Assembly: GCA_030537675.1 (NCBI GenBank)
Contig: JAUNVL010000015.1
Span: 1 to 38,513, forward strand
Direction of reading: 5' to 3'
Length of the DNA: 38,513 nucleotides
From: Propionibacteriaceae bacterium
Lineage (GTDB): Bacteria; Actinomycetota; Actinomycetes; Propionibacteriales; Propionibacteriaceae
Under the pieces are notes generated by a model that saw only the letters and a program-made list of their open reading frames with translations, was not told the DNA's origin and ran no database searches. Of the stretch, positions 8,739 to 16,816 are shown in pieces. Position 1 is the stretch's first letter. Every line of letters begins with the position of its first letter. A program made the translations under genes and the position numbers.

Positions 8739-9115
8739 TTCCTCCTCCGACCCTTCAGCGCGCTGCGCACGCCGTAGGTGAAGGCGGCGGACTTGACCAT
8801 GGGGCCACCAAGCGTCGCCGCGAACAGCTGCGAGAGCTGTGCAGCGTTCTCGCTGACGACCGTGGCATGGCCGGAGACCTTCGAGACGTCTTCGGTGACG
8901 AGGCTGATCTTGGCAATCTCGTCGTTGGTGGCCTCGACGGTGCTCTTCAGCTCCACCAGGATCGGTACGGAGTTGTGGCCGATGTCGCGTACCGCCAGGC
9001 GCATCTCCTCGAGCACACGGCCCAGCTTGAGCAGTGGCACGGCGCAGAAGGCCACCAGAACACACAGGGCGATGGCGGCCGCCAGTCCGGCGAGCTCTCC
9101 AATGGTCACGGTCAT
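8735..9115 (-). CDS. DUF948 membrane-anchored protein
   Basis: 126 residues. One membrane helix at about 8-30 is followed by an extended helical region with heptad-like spacing (V-R-D-I-G-H-N-S-V-P-I-L-V-E-L-K-S-T), typical of DUF948 proteins, which are predicted to form an anchored coiled coil. Function unknown. The C-terminus is basic (K-G-R-R-R-K). The start ATG at 9115 (M-T-V-T-I-G-E-L) has GGAG at an 8-base spacing; an in-frame ATG at 9151 would add 12 polar residues and is less likely. Co-transcribed with the following small membrane protein (GTGA overlap) and alaS; rarA ends 16 bases upstream. Confidence 0.88.
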   Translation of the reverse strand: MTVTIGELAGLAAAIALCVLVAFCAVPLLKLGRVLEEMRLAVRDIGHNSVPILVELKSTVEATNDEIAKISLVTEDVSKVSGHATVVSENAAQLSQLFAATLGGPMVKSAAFTYGVRSALKGRRRK

Positions 9116-9131
9116 GCGGGGACTCCAAGTC

Positions 9132-10514
9132 TCAGGATTGTTTCGGCGCAACTCTAGCCGACGGGGGGCGTCCGCTCACCTGCTCCGCCGCCCACGCCAG
9201 TCGCTCGCCCACCGCAGCTTCGGCGCCATGGTCGGTGGGTTGATAGTAGCGGGCGTCGCGAAGGTCCTCGGGCAGGTACTCCTGCGCCACCAGCGCGTGT
9301 GGGAAATCGTGGGGATAGCGATACCCCTTGCCGTGGCCCAGCGTCTCCGCCCCGGCGTAGTGGGCATCCCGCAGGTGGCTGGGCACTTCGCCACCCTTGC
9401 CAGCCCGGACATCGGCGATCGCCGCGTCCATCGCCAGATAGGCCGCATTCGACTTGGGGGCCGAGGCCGCAGCGACGGTGGCGTGCGCCAGGGTGAGTCG
9501 TGCCTCCGGCATGCCCAGCAACTGCACGGCCTGTGCGGCTGCGACGCACGTCTGCAGCACTCCGGAGGCAGCCATACCTATGTCCTCGGAGGCCGAGATC
9601 ATGAGTCGGCGCGCGACGAACCGGGGGTCCTCACCCGCCTCCAGCATGCGTGCGAGGTAGTGCAGCGAAGCGTTGACGTCGGACCCGCGGATCGACTTGA
9701 TGAACGCGCTGATGATGTCGTAGTGCTGATCACCCTGGCGGTCGTAGCGGACAGTGGCACGGTCGACGGCCTGCGCGAGCACCTCGGGGGTGATCTCCGG
9801 CTCCCCCAACGCCTCGGCGCCAGCCGCGGCCTCCTCCAGGAACGTGAGCGCCCGGCGTGCATCGCCCTGGGCCATGCGCACCAGATCTCCGCGTGCTGCG
9901 TCGCTGAGGCCCACCGCACCGGCCAGGCCGCGTTCATCGGCGACGGCTCGGTCGATCAGGTCACCGATGTCCTTCTCGGTGAGTGGCTTGAGCCGCAGCA
10001 GCAGCGAGCGTGACAGCAGCGGGGAGATGACGGAGAAGGACGGGTTCTCGGTGGTGGCCGCGATCAGCGTCACGATGCGATTCTCCACCGCCGGCAGGAG
10101 GACATCCTGCTGGGTCTTGGAGAACCGGTGCACCTCGTCGATGAACAACACGGTGGAGGTGCCGCGCTCGAGTTCGCGACGAGCCTTGTCCAGTTCCGAG
10201 CGCAACTCCTTCACCCCGGCCGTGACCGCCGAGATCTCGACGAACCGTGCTCCCGAGGCGCGGGAGACGATGGAGGCGAGCGTGGTCTTGCCCACCCCCG
10301 GGGGTCCCCACAGGAAGACGCTCATGGGTTGGCCGGAGACGAGCCGCCGCAGAGGGGCGCCGGGGGCCAGCAGGTGCTGCTGCCCCACGATCTCCTCGAG
10401 CGTCCTTGGCCGCATCCGCACCGGCAACGGCGCACCCTCGACGCGGGCGTCTCCCAGCGAGCCCACGGGTCGGGCAGGCTGCGGGTCGGGGTTGCCGAAC
10501 AGGTCGTAGTTCAC
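9132..10514 (-). CDS. rarA: Replication-associated recombination protein A (RarA/MgsA AAA+ ATPase)
   Basis: Clamp-loader-like AAA+ ATPase acting at stalled replication forks. About 460 residues. The N-terminus has L-F-G-N-P and then [15 protein letters not shown]. The Walker A is G-P-P-G-V-G-K-T (70-77), the Walker B is L-F-I-D-E-V-H-R-F, sensor 1 is A-A-T-T-E-N-P-S-F, and the MgsA C-terminal tetramerisation region contains D-A-H-Y-A-G-A and G-K-G-Y-R-Y-P-H-D. Two GTGs, 10520 and 10514, are possible; 10514 has a better spacing from upstream G-rich sequence. The open frame runs on to 10988 but crosses the hairpin region and an opposing gene. Confidence 0.95.
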   Translation of the reverse strand: MNYDLFGNPDPQPARPVGSLGDARVEGAPLPVRMRPRTLEEIVGQQHLLAPGAPLRRLVSGQPMSVFLWGPPGVGKTTLASIVSRASGARFVEISAVTAGVKELRSELDKARRELERGTSTVLFIDEVHRFSKTQQDVLLPAVENRIVTLIAATTENPSFSVISPLLSRSLLLRLKPLTEKDIGDLIDRAVADERGLAGAVGLSDAARGDLVRMAQGDARRALTFLEEAAAGAEALGEPEITPEVLAQAVDRATVRYDRQGDQHYDIISAFIKSIRGSDVNASLHYLARMLEAGEDPRFVARRLMISASEDIGMAASGVLQTCVAAAQAVQLLGMPEARLTLAHATVAAASAPKSNAAYLAMDAAIADVRAGKGGEVPSHLRDAHYAGAETLGHGKGYRYPHDFPHALVAQEYLPEDLRDARYYQPTDHGAEAAVGERLAWAAEQVSGRPPSARVAPKQS

Positions 10515-10522
10515 GCTCACCC

Positions 10523-10528
10523 ACTTTA
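10523..10528 (-). promoter_or_regulatory. Possible -10 element of rarA
   Basis: TAAAGT on the minus strand fits the actinobacterial TAnnnT -10 pattern and lies 8 bases before the GTG at 10514, so the message could be nearly or fully leaderless. No convincing -35 hexamer was seen. Confidence 0.3.
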
Positions 10529-10576
10529 GCCATGCCGACCACCCGTCCCCCTGACCCCGCTGCCAACCAGGAAAAC

Positions 10577-10647
10577 CACTTCTGTTCCGCAACCCGCATC
10601 GGAGCCCCGATCCAGGGCTCTCCCATCGGGGTTGCGGAACGAAAGTG
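10577..10647. repeat. Imperfect palindrome, left flank of the DUF559 gene
   Basis: A 71-base imperfect inverted repeat. The core arms GTTCCGCAACCC (10584-10595) and its exact complement (10629-10640) are 12 bases long. The outer ends CACTT and AAGTG (10577-10581, 10643-10647) also pair, and the inner part (GCATCGGAG and CTCCCATCG regions) pairs with gaps. The minus-strand arm reads CACTTTCGTTCCGCAACC (10647-10630). Related arms recur at 11574-11645 on the other side of the DUF559 gene. It lies between the rarA start and the DUF559 start, a 214-base stretch without another gene. Confidence 0.75.
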
Positions 10648-10649
10648 CT
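10637..10649 (+). repeat. 13-base direct repeat, left copy
   Basis: GAACGAAAGTGCT is identical at 10637-10649 and 11634-11646. Each copy forms the right end of one of the two palindromes that bracket the DUF559 gene. Confidence 0.8.
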
Positions 10650-10728
10650 CATCGTCCATCCGGCTCGAGAGGCGACTGCGCTGTGGAAGGGTGCGGATGG
10701 CACCTCAGCAACTCCCACAGTGGGACAC

Positions 10729-11559
10729 ATGGAGCATTTCCTACCCGCCGTCTTCGCCCGCCGGGAGCACCTGGCCCACCTCGGGCACATCAACCATCTG
10801 CGCCGGACCAGTGCAATTCGGACACTCCTACCCGGGGTGTACTGCTGGTCCGGGATCGAGGACTCCTTCGAACTCCGTGCAGAAGCCGTCAGGCTCTGGG
10901 ATCCGAAGGCGATCTTCCTGGGTGCCACGGCGGCACGGCTTTCTTGGTGGCCAAGCCACCCGGAGGGCAGGCTTCTTGTCTCCGGCACTCACGCCCGCAC
11001 GCCTCGGCCCTGGCTGGAGGTGACGTCGAAAAGGGTTCCAGGAGAACTCATGGCGCAGCTCGACACGATCAGCGTTGCCGATCCGGCTCTGGCTGTGCTC
11101 GAAATGGTGGCGGCCGGCGACGGGAACGCCATCTGCGAAGCACTCCGACGTGGGGCGACAACTTTGGCGCGAATGCAGAACGCCGTCAAGATCGTGAAGT
11201 GGGCAAATGGAAACACGATGCGGCGCCGCCTGCTGCACGAGTCCCGGGATGAACCGTGGTCACCGCTCGAGAGGGAGGCACACACGTTGCTGCGTGCAGC
11301 CCACATCAGGGGGTGGCGGACGAACTACCCTGTGCGAACCGTGCGGGGAAAGCTCTACATCGACGTGGCTCTGGTCGAGGAACGAGTCGCTGTCGAGTTG
11401 GACGGTTGGGAGCACCACGGCACAAGGGAGGCATTTCACGCCGACCGACACCGCTGGAACTCCTTCACCCTGGCGGGCTGGGAGGTCCTGCATTTCACGT
11501 ATCGAACCCTGCCAACGATGGTTCCCACGCTCCAACAGATCTTGCGCACACGGCGATGA
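10729..11559 (+). CDS. DUF559 / Vsr-like endonuclease-fold protein with AbiEi-like N-terminal region
   Basis: 276 residues, function unknown. The C-terminal 90 residues match the DUF559 pattern of the PD-(D/E)xK nuclease fold: E181 in S-P-L-E-R-E, D212 in Y-I-D-V-A, E223 and D225 in V-A-V-E-L-D-G, histidines H229/H230, then D-R-H-R-W-N and G-W-E-V-L-H-F-T. The N-terminal half (L-L-P-G-V-Y near 34, G-A-T-A-A-R-L near 66) resembles the winged-helix/AbiEi-like part often fused to DUF559 in Actinobacteria. The ATG at 10729 has a weak GTGGGA element; a GTG at 10645 would start inside the palindrome. It is on the opposite strand from both neighbours and is bracketed by related palindromes, suggesting acquisition as a unit. 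No obvious toxin or partner gene is adjacent. Confidence 0.82.
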   Translation: MEHFLPAVFARREHLAHLGHINHLRRTSAIRTLLPGVYCWSGIEDSFELRAEAVRLWDPKAIFLGATAARLSWWPSHPEGRLLVSGTHARTPRPWLEVTSKRVPGELMAQLDTISVADPALAVLEMVAAGDGNAICEALRRGATTLARMQNAVKIVKWANGNTMRRRLLHESRDEPWSPLEREAHTLLRAAHIRGWRTNYPVRTVRGKLYIDVALVEERVAVELDGWEHHGTREAFHADRHRWNSFTLAGWEVLHFTYRTLPTMVPTLQQILRTRR

Positions 11560-11573
11560 GCCGCCCACCACCG

Positions 11574-11645
11574 CTCTTTCGTTCCTCGACCTTTGCTGAT
11601 GCGCCTTGTTGGACGCAACTGTCCCGAGTTGGAGAACGAAAGTGC
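11574..11645. repeat. Imperfect palindrome, right flank of the DUF559 gene
   Basis: The arms TTTCGTTC (11577-11584) and GAACGAAA (11634-11641) are exact complements. The wider arms (CTCTTTCGTTCCTCGACC on the plus strand; CACTTTCGTTCTCCAACTC on the minus strand) pair imperfectly across about 50 bases. They resemble the arms of the palindrome at 10577-10647. It begins 15 bases after the DUF559 stop; no gene lies in 11560-11673. Confidence 0.65.
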
Positions 11646-11646
11646 T
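11634..11646 (+). repeat. 13-base direct repeat, right copy
   Basis: GAACGAAAGTGCT, identical to 10637-10649. Confidence 0.8.
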
Positions 11647-11648
11647 TT

Positions 11649-11670
11649 CGGGCAGTTCTTCGGCTGCCCG
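11649..11670. terminator. Hairpin after the LLM oxidoreductase gene
   Basis: CGGGCAG (11649-11655) and CTGCCCG (11664-11670) are exact complements with an 8-base loop. It sits just past the stop of the minus-strand gene ending at 11674 and downstream of the convergent DUF559 gene. There is no T-tract on either side, so it would be an intrinsic terminator of the T-poor type proposed for Actinobacteria. Confidence 0.45.
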
Positions 11671-11673
11671 GCG

Positions 11674-12690
11674 TCAAACGCTCAGGCCCCAGGCGTTCGC
11701 GACGAGTTCCAATGAGCGCAGCCGTACCGCGGGGTCGTGGGCGTAGGTGACGGTGACGAGTTCGTCCGCATCCGTCAGCTCCACCAGCGACTCCAACTGG
11801 CTCACCACGCGGTCGGGGGACCCGATGGCGCTGACCTGCAGCATGTGCTCCATCATCGCCAGCTCCCCATCCGTTGCCTCGAAGTCCCCGGGGGGCTGCA
11901 GTGCGTCACGGCCACCGGTGCGTCGCATGGACAGGAACATGCGCTGGACGGTGGTGAACTGGTGGTGCGCCTCGGCGTCGTCGTCGCAGGCCAGGACGTT
12001 GACGCCCACCATCACGCGCGGCTCCGCGATCTGGGCGGTGGGAGCATCCGGATTGAACCGGCTGCGGTACAGCTCGATGGCCGGCAACAGCGCGTCCGGA
12101 GCGAAATGGGATGCGAAGGAGTAGGGCAGTCCCATGTATGCGGCGATCTGTGCGCCTGCGGTGGAGGACCCGAGGATCCAGAGGGGAACCCTCGTCCCTG
12201 CTGCCACCCCGGCGCGCAGCCCCGAGGAGGCGACGCCGCTGTCCATCCAGTCATGCAGGTCCGTGACGTTGGCAACGAAAGCGTTCGGAGACCCGTCGGA
12301 GCGCGCCAGCGCACGTGCCGTCACCTGATCAGTGCCGGGGGCACGCCCGAGGCCGAGTTCGATCCTGCCCGGGAACATGGCGCCCAGCGTGCCGTAGTCC
12401 TCCGCCACCATCAGGGGCGCATGGTTCGGCAGCATCACCCCGCCGGAGCCCACCAGGATTCGACGGCTGCGGGCCGCGGCCTGCCCCACGAGGACTGCCG
12501 TGGAGGAGGATGCGACGGCCGAGGTGTTGTGGTGCTCGGCAAACCACACCCTGCTGTAACCCGACTGGTCTGCCGCCTCCACGGAACGCATGGACGCCTC
12601 GATGGCCTCCCCCACCGACTGTCCGGTGGAGACGGAGACGAGGTCAAGGATGGACAGCGGAACGTGGCGTGGGGTGGTGTTCTGACTCAT
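11674..12690 (-). CDS. LLM-class flavin-dependent oxidoreductase (MsnO8-like)
   Basis: Bacterial-luciferase-like (TIM barrel) flavin oxidoreductase, 338 residues; substrate unknown. Family signatures are P-L-S-I-L-D-L-V-S-V-S-T-G near residue 11, W-F-A-E-H-H-N near 50, V-G-S-G-G-V-M-L-P-N-H-A-P-L, the F-P-G-R-I-E-L-G-L-G-R-A-P-G-T-D segment, and W-I-L-G-S-S in the middle. These match the widespread MsnO8-type subgroup of unassigned monooxygenases. The ATG at 12690 has GGAGGG immediately upstream; the open frame extends to 13140 but overlaps the divergent MFS gene. It is transcribed away from the MFS transporter across 108 bases. Confidence 0.93.
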   Translation of the reverse strand: MSQNTTPRHVPLSILDLVSVSTGQSVGEAIEASMRSVEAADQSGYSRVWFAEHHNTSAVASSSTAVLVGQAAARSRRILVGSGGVMLPNHAPLMVAEDYGTLGAMFPGRIELGLGRAPGTDQVTARALARSDGSPNAFVANVTDLHDWMDSGVASSGLRAGVAAGTRVPLWILGSSTAGAQIAAYMGLPYSFASHFAPDALLPAIELYRSRFNPDAPTAQIAEPRVMVGVNVLACDDDAEAHHQFTTVQRMFLSMRRTGGRDALQPPGDFEATDGELAMMEHMLQVSAIGSPDRVVSQLESLVELTDADELVTVTYAHDPAVRLRSLELVANAWGLSV

Positions 12691-12723
12691 GCCCTCCATA
12701 CAATCACGTGGCGAAAAATGCCG

Positions 12724-12729
12724 TAGAGT
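12724..12729 (+). promoter_or_regulatory. Possible -10 element of the MFS transporter gene
   Basis: TAGAGT fits TAnnnT and would give a leader of about 60 bases before the ATG at 12799. No good -35 hexamer was found. The 12691-12798 interval also has to carry the promoter of the divergent LLM gene. Confidence 0.25.
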
Positions 12730-12798
12730 GCTGGGGTTGCACCGCTGCCGCTCCCTCGATGGGGCGGCTTCTGCTTTTCCCGCTATTTCTGGAGTGAG

Positions 12799-14022
12799 AT
12801 GTCCGTCCAACTCGGCGACAAATTCAGCCCACGCCGCCGACTGGCCTTCATCATCACGCTGGGGCTGCTGACGGGTTTGGGTCCCTTCACCATCGATCTC
12901 TACCTGCCTGCCTTTCCCGCCCTCAAGCAGGAACTGTTGATCAACGACGCGCAGGTGCAGATCACGCTGTCCGCCACGACGCTGGGCTTTGCTCTCGGGC
13001 AGCTCCTGATCGGCCCGTTGAGCGACCGGCTCGGCAGGAAACTGCCGCTGCTGGCCATGAGCTCGCTGCACGTCATGGCTTCCGTTCTGGTCGCGATCTC
13101 CCCCAACGTGGAGTTCCTGACGGGGATGCGTGCGCTGCAAGGCCTTGGCGCGGCGGGCGGAGCTGTGGTGGCCATGGCCATGGCACGTGACCTCTTCGAG
13201 GGCCGACGCCTCGTCCAGATGCTGTCCAGGCTCGCCCTCATCAATGGCATGGCGCCCATCATCGCGCCGCTGGTGGGCTCCTGGATGATCGGCTTCGTCT
13301 CGTGGCGCGGTGTCTTCTGGGCACTTGCGCTCTACGGCCTCTCCATCGTGGCGCTCGTCTGGTTGCTGATCGTGGAGACGCGCCCACCGTCGGAGCGCAC
13401 CCGGGGCGGGTGGAAAGTGATGGCCGGGGCATACCGGCGAATACTCAGCGACCGCATCTTCGTGGGGGCGTGGCTGACAGCCGCGGCTGCCTTCGCCGGA
13501 CTCTTCGCCTACGTCACGACCTCCTCGGTCCTGCTGCAGGAAGTCTTCGGACTCTCCCCACGCGGGTTCGGTGCGGTGTTCGCCATCTGCTCCGTGGGCG
13601 TGTTCATCGGCGTGCAGCTGGGAAGCCGCCTCTCCTCACGGTTCGGTCCACAACGCGTGCTCGCGGTGGGCACCGCAGGCATGGCGCTGGCCGCCGCCGC
13701 ACTGCTCATCGTGAACGCCGTGTCCGACTCCTACGTGCCCCTGATTCCGACCATGTTCGCCTTCACGATGTTCTTCGGCACCTGCCCTCCCAACGCTCAG
13801 GTGCTGGGGCTGCAGCACCACCGCAAGGACTCCGGCGTCGCAGCCTCCCTCATGGGTGCGCTGAACATGACGGCCGCTGCTTTCGTGGGGCCGATCATCG
13901 GTCTCACACCTCTGACCAGCGCAGCGCCCATGGGCATCGCCATGCTGGTGTGTGCCCTGTTGGCCGTGGTGTTCCTGTGGACGATCCTGCGGCCGTTGTC
14001 GTTGCACGCCCGGCTCGACTGA
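12799..14022 (+). CDS. MFS multidrug efflux transporter, Bcr/CflA family
   Basis: Proton-driven exporter of the 12-TM drug-resistance group; 407 residues. The first helix ends in the family motif G-P-F-T-I-D-L-Y-L-P-A-F-P (about 29-41), followed by the MFS motif A loop G-P-L-S-D-R-L-G-R-K-L-P between TM2 and TM3. Further on are G-A-A-G-G-A-V-V-A-M-A-M-A-R-D and W-R-G-V-F-W. The substrate (chloramphenicol, bicyclomycin or another) cannot be read from sequence. ATG at 12799 after GGAGTGAG. It is followed 34 bases later by a second transporter. Confidence 0.94.
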   Translation: MSVQLGDKFSPRRRLAFIITLGLLTGLGPFTIDLYLPAFPALKQELLINDAQVQITLSATTLGFALGQLLIGPLSDRLGRKLPLLAMSSLHVMASVLVAISPNVEFLTGMRALQGLGAAGGAVVAMAMARDLFEGRRLVQMLSRLALINGMAPIIAPLVGSWMIGFVSWRGVFWALALYGLSIVALVWLLIVETRPPSERTRGGWKVMAGAYRRILSDRIFVGAWLTAAAAFAGLFAYVTTSSVLLQEVFGLSPRGFGAVFAICSVGVFIGVQLGSRLSSRFGPQRVLAVGTAGMALAAAALLIVNAVSDSYVPLIPTMFAFTMFFGTCPPNAQVLGLQHHRKDSGVAASLMGALNMTAAAFVGPIIGLTPLTSAAPMGIAMLVCALLAVVFLWTILRPLSLHARLD

Positions 14023-14044
14023 CAGACACCCGGCCAAAGTGGGA

Positions 14045-14050
14045 TACAAC
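14045..14050 (+). promoter_or_regulatory. Possible -10 element of the EamA gene
   Basis: TACAAC lies 6 bases before the GTG at 14057, the spacing expected for a leaderless message, and the GTG has no close Shine-Dalgarno. A CTGACA hexamer at 14019-14024 could be the -35, but the spacer is 20 bases and the last base of the -10 is not T. Transcription may equally continue from the MFS gene. Confidence 0.25.
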
Positions 14051-14056
14051 TTCACT

Positions 14057-14932
14057 GTGACCACCCAGCCCCGCATCCGCCCCGAGCTCCTGCTGCTCGT
14101 GGCGATCGCGTCGGTGCAACTGGGTTCCTCGTTCGCCAAACAGTTGTTCGAGCTGGCACCGCCGTGGATCGTCGTGTGGTTGCGGTTGCTGACCAGCGGC
14201 ATGGTCCTGGCCATGTTCGCCCGGCCACGATTGCGGGGCCGGACCTGGATCGAGTGGCGGCGGGTGCTGGCGTATGCGCTCAGCCTGACGCTGATGAACG
14301 TGTCGTTCGTCCTGGCGATCAGCCGCATCCCCATCGGCATGGCGGTGACGTTTGAGTTCCTCGGACCGCTGGCCGTGGCGGTGGCTGGATCACGTCGCGT
14401 CCGGGAGTTCCTCTGGGCGGGGCTGGCAGCGCTCGGAGTGGCCCTGCTGGGTTTCACGCCCGGAGACCTCGACGCTGTCGGCGTCCTGCTCGCACTGCTG
14501 GCGGGTGCTTTCTGGGCCGCCTACATCCTGGCTGCCGCGCCAGCCGGCAGGCACTGGGAGGGAACGACGGCCGTGACCATCTCCTCCTGGGTGGGCACGC
14601 TCCTTCTCCTGCCGGTGGTACTGGCGACGCTCGGCGCAGGGACGACGGAGTGGGTGACGGATCCCAGAGTCTGGCTGTGGGGGCTGGCCCTGGGACTGCT
14701 GGGCTCGGTGATTCCCTACGGACTGGAGCTGCGGGCGCTGAGCACCATGGACCGCGGGGTGTTCGGCATCATGATGAGCCTGGAACCGGCGGCGGCGGCG
14801 GTGCTCGCCTGGCTCGTGCTCAGCGAGGAACTGCGCCCCGTGGAGATGCTTGCCATGGCTTGTGTGGTGGTGGCAAGCATGGGGGCGCTGCACGGGTCCC
14901 GCGCAGCGCCCCTGCCTGAGGTTGTGGCCTGA
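14057..14932 (+). CDS. EamA/DMT-family inner-membrane transporter (RhtA-like)
   Basis: 291-residue drug/metabolite transporter with ten predicted membrane segments in two EamA repeats. The first repeat contains F-A-K-Q-L-F-E-L-A-P-P near 25 and I-P-I-G-M-A-V-T-F-E-F-L-G-P-L near 95, and the second has S-V-I-P-Y-G-L-E-L-R-A-L and S-L-E-P-A-A-A-A-V-L-A-W-L-V-L-S-E. These are features of the RhtA-type threonine/homoserine exporters and their actinobacterial relatives; the substrate here is not known. The GTG at 14057 is the only sensible start (V-T-T-Q-P-R-I-R); longer open frame is inside the MFS gene. It converges on aspS with only 4 bases between the stops. Confidence 0.92.
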   Translation: MTTQPRIRPELLLLVAIASVQLGSSFAKQLFELAPPWIVVWLRLLTSGMVLAMFARPRLRGRTWIEWRRVLAYALSLTLMNVSFVLAISRIPIGMAVTFEFLGPLAVAVAGSRRVREFLWAGLAALGVALLGFTPGDLDAVGVLLALLAGAFWAAYILAAAPAGRHWEGTTAVTISSWVGTLLLLPVVLATLGAGTTEWVTDPRVWLWGLALGLLGSVIPYGLELRALSTMDRGVFGIMMSLEPAAAAVLAWLVLSEELRPVEMLAMACVVVASMGALHGSRAAPLPEVVA

Positions 14933-14941
14933 CCGGTCAGG
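14928..14941. repeat. 14-base perfect palindrome spanning two convergent stop codons
   Basis: CCTGACCGGTCAGG is self-complementary and contains the EamA TGA (14930-14932) and, on the other strand, the aspS TGA (14937-14939). No longer hairpin or T-tract accompanies it, so I do not call it a terminator. Confidence 0.6.
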
Positions 14942-16760
14942 GCACCTGCGTGGCGGGCGCGGACTCCGACGGTGCGGGCTTGACGTCCTTGGCCACCGGC
15001 TTGCTGTCGACACCGGCTTCCCTGCGCTGCTGGGGCGTGATGGGCGCGGGGGCCTGCGTGAGGGGGTCGTACCCGCCACCCGACTTCGGGAACGCGATGA
15101 CGTCGCGGATGGACTCCGCGCCGCTCAGCAGTGCGACGATCCGATCCCAGCCGAAGGCGATGCCTCCGTGCGGCGGGGCGCCGAAGGCGAAGGCATCCAG
15201 CAGGAAGCCGAACTTCTCCTGCGCCTCCTCCTCACCGATGCCCATGACCCGGAACACTCGCTCCTGGATGTCGCGGCGATGGATGCGGATCGAGCCGCCG
15301 CCGATCTCATTGCCGTTGCAGACGACGTCGTAGGCGTAGGCGAGTGCGCTGCCGGGATCCGAGTCGAAGGTGTCCACGCACTCCGGCTTGGGTGAGGTGA
15401 ACGCGTGGTGCACGGCCGTCCAGGCGGAATCGCCCAGTGCGACGTCGCCCTCGCTGAGTGCCTCACCGGTGGGCTTGAACAGGGGTGCGTCCACGACCCA
15501 CAGGAAGCTCCACGCCGCTTCGTCGATCAGGTCGCAGCGGCGACCGATCTCGGCGCGGGCGGCACCCAGCAAATTCTGCGACGCGGTGCGAGCGCCAGCG
15601 GCGAAGAAGATGCAGTCGCCGGGCTTGGCCCCGGTGCGCTCGGGCAGTGCGGCAAGCTCGGCCTCGGAGAGGTTCTTGGCGACGGGACCGCCCAGAGTGC
15701 CGTCCTCGGCGACGGTGACGTAGGCCAGGCCCTTGGCGCCACGCTGCTTGGCCCATTCCTGCCAGGCGTCGAACGTGCGCCGCGGCTGCGATCCACCTCC
15801 GGGCATCACGACGGAGCCCACATAGGGGGCTTTGAAGACGCGGAAGGCGGTCTCAGCAAAGAGATCCGTCAGCTCGGTGATCTCGAGCTCGAACCGGAGG
15901 TCAGGCTTGTCGGAACCGTAGCGATCCATGGATTCGGCGAACGTGATGCGCGGGAACGGCGTGGCCAGCTCAACGCCCTTCAACGCCCATACGTCGCGGA
16001 GCACGGCCTCGGCCAACTCGATGACGTCGTCCTGGTCGACGAAGCTCATTTCGACGTCGAGCTGGGTGAACTCGGGCTGCCGGTCGGCGCGGAAGTCCTC
16101 GTCGCGGTAGCAACGGGCGATCTGGTAGTACCGCTCCATCCCGGCCACCATCAGAAGCTGCTTGAACAGCTGCGGCGACTGGGGCAGGGCGTACCAGGAG
16201 CCGGGCGCCAGACGGGCAGGCACCAGGAAGTCGCGTGCACCCTCGGGGGTGGAGCGGGTCAGCGTGGGCGTTTCGATCTCGACGAAGTCCCGTGCGTCCA
16301 GCACCGCGCGGGCCGCGCGGTTGACGGCGGAGCGCAGGCGCAGGGCCTCCGCGGGGGCGGGGCGGCGCAGATCGAGATAGCGGTACTTCAGCCGCGCTTC
16401 CTCGCCGACTCCGCTGCGCTCGTCGATCTGGAACGGCAGCGGTGCGGACGTGTTGAGCACGACCAGCTCCGAGATGGCCACCTCGATCTCGCCCGTGGCG
16501 AGGTCGGGGTTGGCATTGCCCTCGGGGCGCGCCTCGACGACACCGGTCACCTGCACGCAGAACTCGTTGCGCAGGTCGTGGGCGCCGGAGGAGTCCAGCA
16601 CCTCGTCGCGGACGACGACCTGGGCCACGCCGGAGGCGTCACGCAGGTCGATGAAGGCCACACCGCCGTGGTCGCGGCGCTTGGCCACCCAGCCGGTGAG
16701 GACGACGGTCTGACCGGCGTGACTTGCGCGCAGGTCTCCGGCCTTGTGGGTGCGAAGCAT
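14937..16760 (-). CDS. aspS: Aspartyl-tRNA synthetase
   Basis: Class II synthetase charging tRNA-Asp (possibly also tRNA-Asn if AsnRS is absent, which cannot be judged here). 607 residues. An N-terminal OB-fold anticodon domain ([20 protein letters not shown], about 22-41) is followed by motif 2 ([19 protein letters not shown]), the bacterial GAD insertion, and motif 3 (A-F-G-W-D-R-I). A Pro/Ala/Lys-rich tail of about 35 residues follows the usual R-R-E-A-G end. ATG at 16760, 56 bases after hisS. Confidence 0.98.
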   Translation of the reverse strand: MLRTHKAGDLRASHAGQTVVLTGWVAKRRDHGGVAFIDLRDASGVAQVVVRDEVLDSSGAHDLRNEFCVQVTGVVEARPEGNANPDLATGEIEVAISELVVLNTSAPLPFQIDERSGVGEEARLKYRYLDLRRPAPAEALRLRSAVNRAARAVLDARDFVEIETPTLTRSTPEGARDFLVPARLAPGSWYALPQSPQLFKQLLMVAGMERYYQIARCYRDEDFRADRQPEFTQLDVEMSFVDQDDVIELAEAVLRDVWALKGVELATPFPRITFAESMDRYGSDKPDLRFELEITELTDLFAETAFRVFKAPYVGSVVMPGGGSQPRRTFDAWQEWAKQRGAKGLAYVTVAEDGTLGGPVAKNLSEAELAALPERTGAKPGDCIFFAAGARTASQNLLGAARAEIGRRCDLIDEAAWSFLWVVDAPLFKPTGEALSEGDVALGDSAWTAVHHAFTSPKPECVDTFDSDPGSALAYAYDVVCNGNEIGGGSIRIHRRDIQERVFRVMGIGEEEAQEKFGFLLDAFAFGAPPHGGIAFGWDRIVALLSGAESIRDVIAFPKSGGGYDPLTQAPAPITPQQRREAGVDSKPVAKDVKPAPSESAPATQVP

Positions 16761-16816
16761 GTGGATTCAGTCCCTTTCCTTGGATGATGCAGGTGCTTTG
16801 GTGATGTGGCCGTGGC

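Noticed and set aside
10520-10988. N-terminal extension of rarA through the palindrome region
   Set aside because: The extra residues show no similarity to the family and overlap the DUF559 gene on the other strand; GTG 10514 or 10520 gives a normal N-terminus.
15405-16787. 460-residue plus-strand open frame opposite aspS
   Set aside because: Antisense shadow of aspS; no motif and no start signal.
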